Below, piece by piece: positions 5,738 to 7,964 of a stretch of 7,964 bases of DNA. The stretch's first letter is position 1. Every line of letters starts with the position of its first letter. The stretch lies in contig CAVEGR010000054.1 of NCBI GenBank assembly GCA_963615565.1, positions 1 to 7,964 of the forward strand, in the 5' to 3' direction. The notes beneath the pieces are model-generated. The model had not been told where the DNA came from. It did not search any database and was given only the letters and a program-made list of their open reading frames with translations. The position numbers and the translations under genes are program-made. This DNA is from UBA9732 sp963615565 (GTDB taxonomy: Bacteria; Spirochaetota; Spirochaetia; Sphaerochaetales; Sphaerochaetaceae).

Positions 5738-6277
5738 TTATTTCTTACCAGACTTTCCGCTCTTGGAGCGTACATGCTCTGTATCGTACTTAATACCCTT
5801 ACCTTTATAAGGTTCAGGCTTTCTAAGACTACGAATATCAGCTGCAACCTGACCAACAAGCTGCTTATCAATTCCTGCAACATTAATCTTGTTAGGAGTC
5901 TCAAGAGTAATCTTTACTCCTTCAGGAATGACAAACTCAATGTCGTTAGCGTAGCCAAGAGTCAATACAAGGTTCTTCTGCTGAAGTTCAGCTTTATAAC
6001 CAACACCAACAATCACTAGGTTCTTCTGATATCCTTCAGAAACACCAATAACCATGTTGTGAATCAACTGTCTTGTAAGACCGTGAGCAGCCTTTGTAGC
6101 TTTCTCTTCGTTCTCTCTTGTTACGACAATCTGGTTCTCGCCAATCTCAACATGAATAGCTGGCATAATAACCTGTGAGAGTTTTCCCTTTGGACCTTCT
6201 ACGGTAATAACTCCGTCTTTGATGGAAGCCTTGACCGTCTTAGGCACATCAATTGGTAATCTACCTATACGAGACAT
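5738..6277 (-). CDS. rplF: 50S ribosomal protein L6
   Basis: L6 lies near the sarcin-ricin loop at the factor-binding site of the large subunit and is needed for late assembly. The 179-residue product has two similar domains. It starts MSRIGRLPIDVPKTVKASIK with VEGPKGKLS (28-36), followed by HGLTRQLIHNMVIGVSEGYQ and the second domain. Near the end the L6 signature is complete: RSLRKPEPYKGKGIKY, followed by the basic tail RSKSGKSGKK. Length matches the family. AAGGTGG stands 6 bases before the ATG at 6275-6277, directly after the rpsH stop, within a 13-base spacer. Confidence 0.98.
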   Translation of the reverse strand: MSRIGRLPIDVPKTVKASIKDGVITVEGPKGKLSQVIMPAIHVEIGENQIVVTRENEEKATKAAHGLTRQLIHNMVIGVSEGYQKNLVIVGVGYKAELQQKNLVLTLGYANDIEFVIPEGVKITLETPNKINVAGIDKQLVGQVAADIRSLRKPEPYKGKGIKYDTEHVRSKSGKSGKK

Positions 6278-6290
6278 AGTTAACCACCTT

Positions 6291-6689
6291 TTACCAAATT
6301 GAGCAAATCAGCTCACCGCCGACCAACTGCTCAGATGCCTTCTTGCCGGTAATTACACCGCAGGAAGTCGAAACGATGACAATGCCATAACCATTGTAAA
6401 CACGTGGCATCTCTCTGTATCCGGAGTAAACACGACGACCAGGAGTTGAAATTCTCTCAATGCCGTGGATGACAGGATTCTGACTGTCATCATACTTTAA
6501 GAATACACGAAGGAATGTGGCACCGTCTTTGGTGACTTTCTTAAAATTCTTAATATAGCCTTCATTCTTCATGATTTTAACAATCTGAAGCTTGAGCTTT
6601 GAATTAGAAACATCTACTTTTTCATGCTTAGCCAAACTAGCATTTCTGACTTTTGTCAGCATATCAGCAACAGGATCACTTACTGCCAT
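6291..6689 (-). CDS. rpsH: 30S ribosomal protein S8
   Basis: S8 binds the central domain of 16S rRNA (helix 21) and in E. coli also represses spc translation at the rplX-rplE junction. The 132-residue product starts MAVSDPVADMLTKVRNASLA, has NSKLKLQIVKIMKNEGYI, then RISTPGRRVYSGYREMPRVY, and ends with the conserved IVSTSCGVITGKKASEQLVG followed by GELICSIW. The common TD..A in this last motif is TGKKA here, a small change. The rpsN stop codon UAG is part of the sequence UAGGAG that serves as its ribosome binding site, 7 bases before the ATG. I saw no obvious S8-type RNA site at rplX-rplE by eye. Confidence 0.98.
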   Translation of the reverse strand: MAVSDPVADMLTKVRNASLAKHEKVDVSNSKLKLQIVKIMKNEGYIKNFKKVTKDGATFLRVFLKYDDSQNPVIHGIERISTPGRRVYSGYREMPRVYNGYGIVIVSTSCGVITGKKASEQLVGGELICSIW

Positions 6690-6699
6690 TTCTGCACTC

Positions 6700-6885
6700 C
6701 TACCAACTGGATTTGGTTACGCCAGGAATCTGACCTTCGCTGGCAAGCTTTCTGAAGCAATGTCTGCACATGTCAAACTTGCGCATATATCCACGGGGTC
6801 TTCCGCAGATTCTGCAACGGCGAACAGTTCTTGTACTGAACTTCGGCTCTCTCTGCGCCTTAATAATCATTGACTTTTTTGCCAT
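6700..6885 (-). CDS. rpsN: 30S ribosomal protein S14, zinc-binding type
   Basis: S14 is in the head of the small subunit near the A site and is added late in assembly. The 61-residue product is the short type-Z form. It starts MAKKSMIIKAQREPKFSTR and holds the zinc ribbon Cys24, Cys27, Cys40 and Cys43 in the motifs RCRICGRPRGY and MCRHCFRKLA, and ends IPGVTKSSW. The short length and four cysteines separate it from the roughly 100-residue zinc-free form of proteobacteria. The stop of rplE opens the sequence UAAGGGG that acts as its binding site, 8 bases before the ATG. Its own UAG stop is likewise used in the site of rpsH. Confidence 0.98.
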   Translation of the reverse strand: MAKKSMIIKAQREPKFSTRTVRRCRICGRPRGYMRKFDMCRHCFRKLASEGQIPGVTKSSW

Positions 6886-6897
6886 ACTCTACACCCC

Positions 6898-7449
6898 TTA
6901 TTTGCTGAACGGCATACCCAACTTCTTGAGTAGGGCAAAACCTTCTTCGTCTGTCCTGGCTGTAGTTACAATTGCAACGTTCAAACCACTGACGCGAACG
7001 ATCTTATCATAATCAATCTCTGGGAAAATAATCTGTTCAGTAATTCCCAGGGCATAGTTTCCATGACCATCAAATGCGTTTGGTTTAACGCCCTTGAAGT
7101 CCTTAACACGTGGAAGAGCAATGCAAATTAGTCTTTCAAGGAAGAACCACATATTGTCGCCTCTGAGGGTGACCATGGCGCCAATTTCCATACCTTCACG
7201 AAGTTTGAAGTTAGCAATTGACTTTCTTGCCTTTGTTTTTACAACGTGCTGACCAGTAATCTGTTCAAGCTCTTTGACTGTAGCTTCCAAATACTTCTTG
7301 TCCTGAATTGCGTCACCAACACCAGCGCTGACAACAATCTTTTCAAGAGCAGGAATCTGCATCTTTGAAGTGTACTGAAATTCCTTGTAGAGTTCAGGAG
7401 CAACTTCCTCAAGATACTTTCTTTTCAAGTTTGGTACGAACTTTTCCAT
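6898..7449 (-). CDS. rplE: 50S ribosomal protein L5
   Basis: L5 carries 5S rRNA into the central protuberance with L18 and touches the P-site tRNA. The 183-residue product starts MEKFVPNLKRKYLEEVAPEL and has the L5 signature region IPALEKIVVSAGVGDAIQDK, then ITGQHVVKTKARKSIANFKL, REGMEIGAMVTLRG, and the C-terminal domain with RVKDFKGVKPNAFDGHGNYA, FPEIDYDKI and a TTARTDEEGFALLKKLGMPF end. Length is typical. The start ATG overlaps the rplX stop by one base (TGATG), and the probable binding site GAGAGG, 7 bases upstream, lies inside rplX, which points to termination-reinitiation coupling. Confidence 0.98.
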   Translation of the reverse strand: MEKFVPNLKRKYLEEVAPELYKEFQYTSKMQIPALEKIVVSAGVGDAIQDKKYLEATVKELEQITGQHVVKTKARKSIANFKLREGMEIGAMVTLRGDNMWFFLERLICIALPRVKDFKGVKPNAFDGHGNYALGITEQIIFPEIDYDKIVRVSGLNVAIVTTARTDEEGFALLKKLGMPFSK

Positions 7450-7757
7450 CAGATTGCCTCTCCGGTCTTCTTTGCATAGCGGACTTTCTTTCCACTTTCA
7501 TCAAACTTATAACCAACTCTGCTTGTCTGTCCGCTCTTATTTACAACAAGAGCAACATTTGAAACATGGATTGGAGCTTCTATCTTTACAATTCCGCCCT
7601 GATCCTGCTGGTTCCTCTTCTTCATGGCCTTGGAGACCATGTTGGCACCCTGAACGTAAACTCTCTCGTTCTCTGGGTCAACCTTAATGATCTTGCCGGT
7701 AAGACCCTTGTCTTTTCCAGCAATAATCTTGACTGTGTCGTTTTTCTTCAGTCTCAT
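7449..7757 (-). CDS. rplX: 50S ribosomal protein L24
   Basis: L24 is an assembly-initiator protein that binds the 5' domain of 23S rRNA and lies next to the exit tunnel. The 102-residue product starts MRLKKNDTVKIIAGKDKGLT and has the KOW motif at about residues 7-34 (VKIIAGKDKGLTGKIIKVDP). Then come VYVQGANMVSKAMKKR, GGIVKIEAPIHVSNVALV and GYKFDESGKKVRYAKKTGE. Length is typical. The rplN stop UAG is part of UAGGAG, its binding site, 6 bases before the ATG at 7755-7757 (9-base spacer). Confidence 0.98.
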   Translation of the reverse strand: MRLKKNDTVKIIAGKDKGLTGKIIKVDPENERVYVQGANMVSKAMKKRNQQDQGGIVKIEAPIHVSNVALVVNKSGQTSRVGYKFDESGKKVRYAKKTGEAI

Positions 7758-7766
7758 ACGGCTCTC

Positions 7767-7964
7767 CTACAACACTTCCGGTGCAAGGGAAACAATCTTC
7801 ATGTATCCGTCTCTCAATTCACGAGCAACAGGCCCAAAGATACGCTTTCCGCGTGGGTTATTGTTGGCATCAATGACAACACATGCGTTGTCATCGAACC
7901 TGATGTATGTACCGTCAGGTCTGCGGTATTCCTTCTTTGTTCTGACAATGACAGCCTTCAAAAC
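7767..7964 (-). CDS. rplN: 50S ribosomal protein L14, 5' part cut by window edge
   Basis: L14 binds 23S rRNA at the subunit interface and takes part in intersubunit bridges. Only the last 65 codons are in the window, roughly the second half of a protein that is usually about 122 residues; the gene continues past the right edge. The visible part reads VLKAVIVRTKKEYRRPDG, then TYIRFDDNACVVIDANNNPR, GKRIFGPVAREL and the conserved end MKIVSLAPEVL. The TTG at 7959-7961 is an internal leucine codon, not a start, because the reading frame and the L14 similarity both continue upstream of it. rplN opens the spc section; rpsQ and rpmC would normally lie further upstream. Confidence 0.97.
   Translation of the reverse strand, partial: VLKAVIVRTKKEYRRPDGTYIRFDDNACVVIDANNNPRGKRIFGPVARELRDGYMKIVSLAPEVL

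Noticed and set aside
5259..5810. Plus-strand open frame of about 183 codons across rpsE, rplR and rplF
   Set aside because: Antisense shadow of three well-conserved genes; no recognisable domain and no separate context such as a promoter or ribosome site that I could see.
7447..7500. S8 repressor-binding RNA at the rplX-rplE junction, as in E. coli
   Set aside because: By eye I could not find a helix with the expected bulged S8 site; a structure search would be needed to claim it.
7959..7961. TTG as start of a short 64-residue L14
   Set aside because: L14 similarity and the open frame continue upstream to the window edge, so this is an internal leucine codon of a gene cut by the window.

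Overview
The window is one uninterrupted stretch of the bacterial ribosomal-protein superoperon (the spc and alpha sections), with every gene on the minus strand. Seventeen genes are present: fifteen complete and one cut at each edge. In transcription order (high to low coordinates) they are rplN (5' part missing), rplX, rplE, rpsN, rpsH, rplF, rplR, rpsE, rpmD, rplO, secY, rpmJ, rpsM, rpsK, rpsD, rpoA and rplQ (3' part missing). No mobile element, tRNA, rRNA, CRISPR array or accessory gene is visible, and no stretch over 70 bases lacks a gene.

The organism is a bacterium. The RpoA amino terminus (starting MARKNLMKGFKKPK), its YGKF..YPFERGFGTTIGNTLRRVLLSS core, and the moderate G+C content seen by eye suggest a spirochaete of the Treponema group. 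This is an inference from memory of family sequences, not a database result. S14, S4 and L36 all carry intact four-ligand zinc motifs. All sixteen junctions are tight: fourteen have spacers of 1 to 18 bases or a 1-base overlap, rpoA and rplQ overlap by 11 bases, and only rpsD-rpoA has a real gap (70 bases).

Layout: 4219-7964 holds the spc ribosomal proteins L14, L24, L5, S14, S8, L6, L18, S5, L30 and L15. 2872-4203 is secY, the channel subunit of the protein-export translocon. 1306-2853 holds L36, S13, S11 and S4. 1-1235 holds the RNA polymerase alpha subunit and L17. The genes make stoichiometric parts of the two ribosomal subunits, the transcription enzyme and the membrane translocon, and the close spacing implies one long mRNA with translational coupling.

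Nothing here looks like an undescribed system. The points that deserve a second look are modest: an imperfect stem-loop in the rpsD-rpoA spacer, six junctions where the upstream stop codon is also the first part of the next Shine-Dalgarno sequence, a missing alpha-operon leader before rpsM, and a divergent segment in S4 just after its zinc motif.
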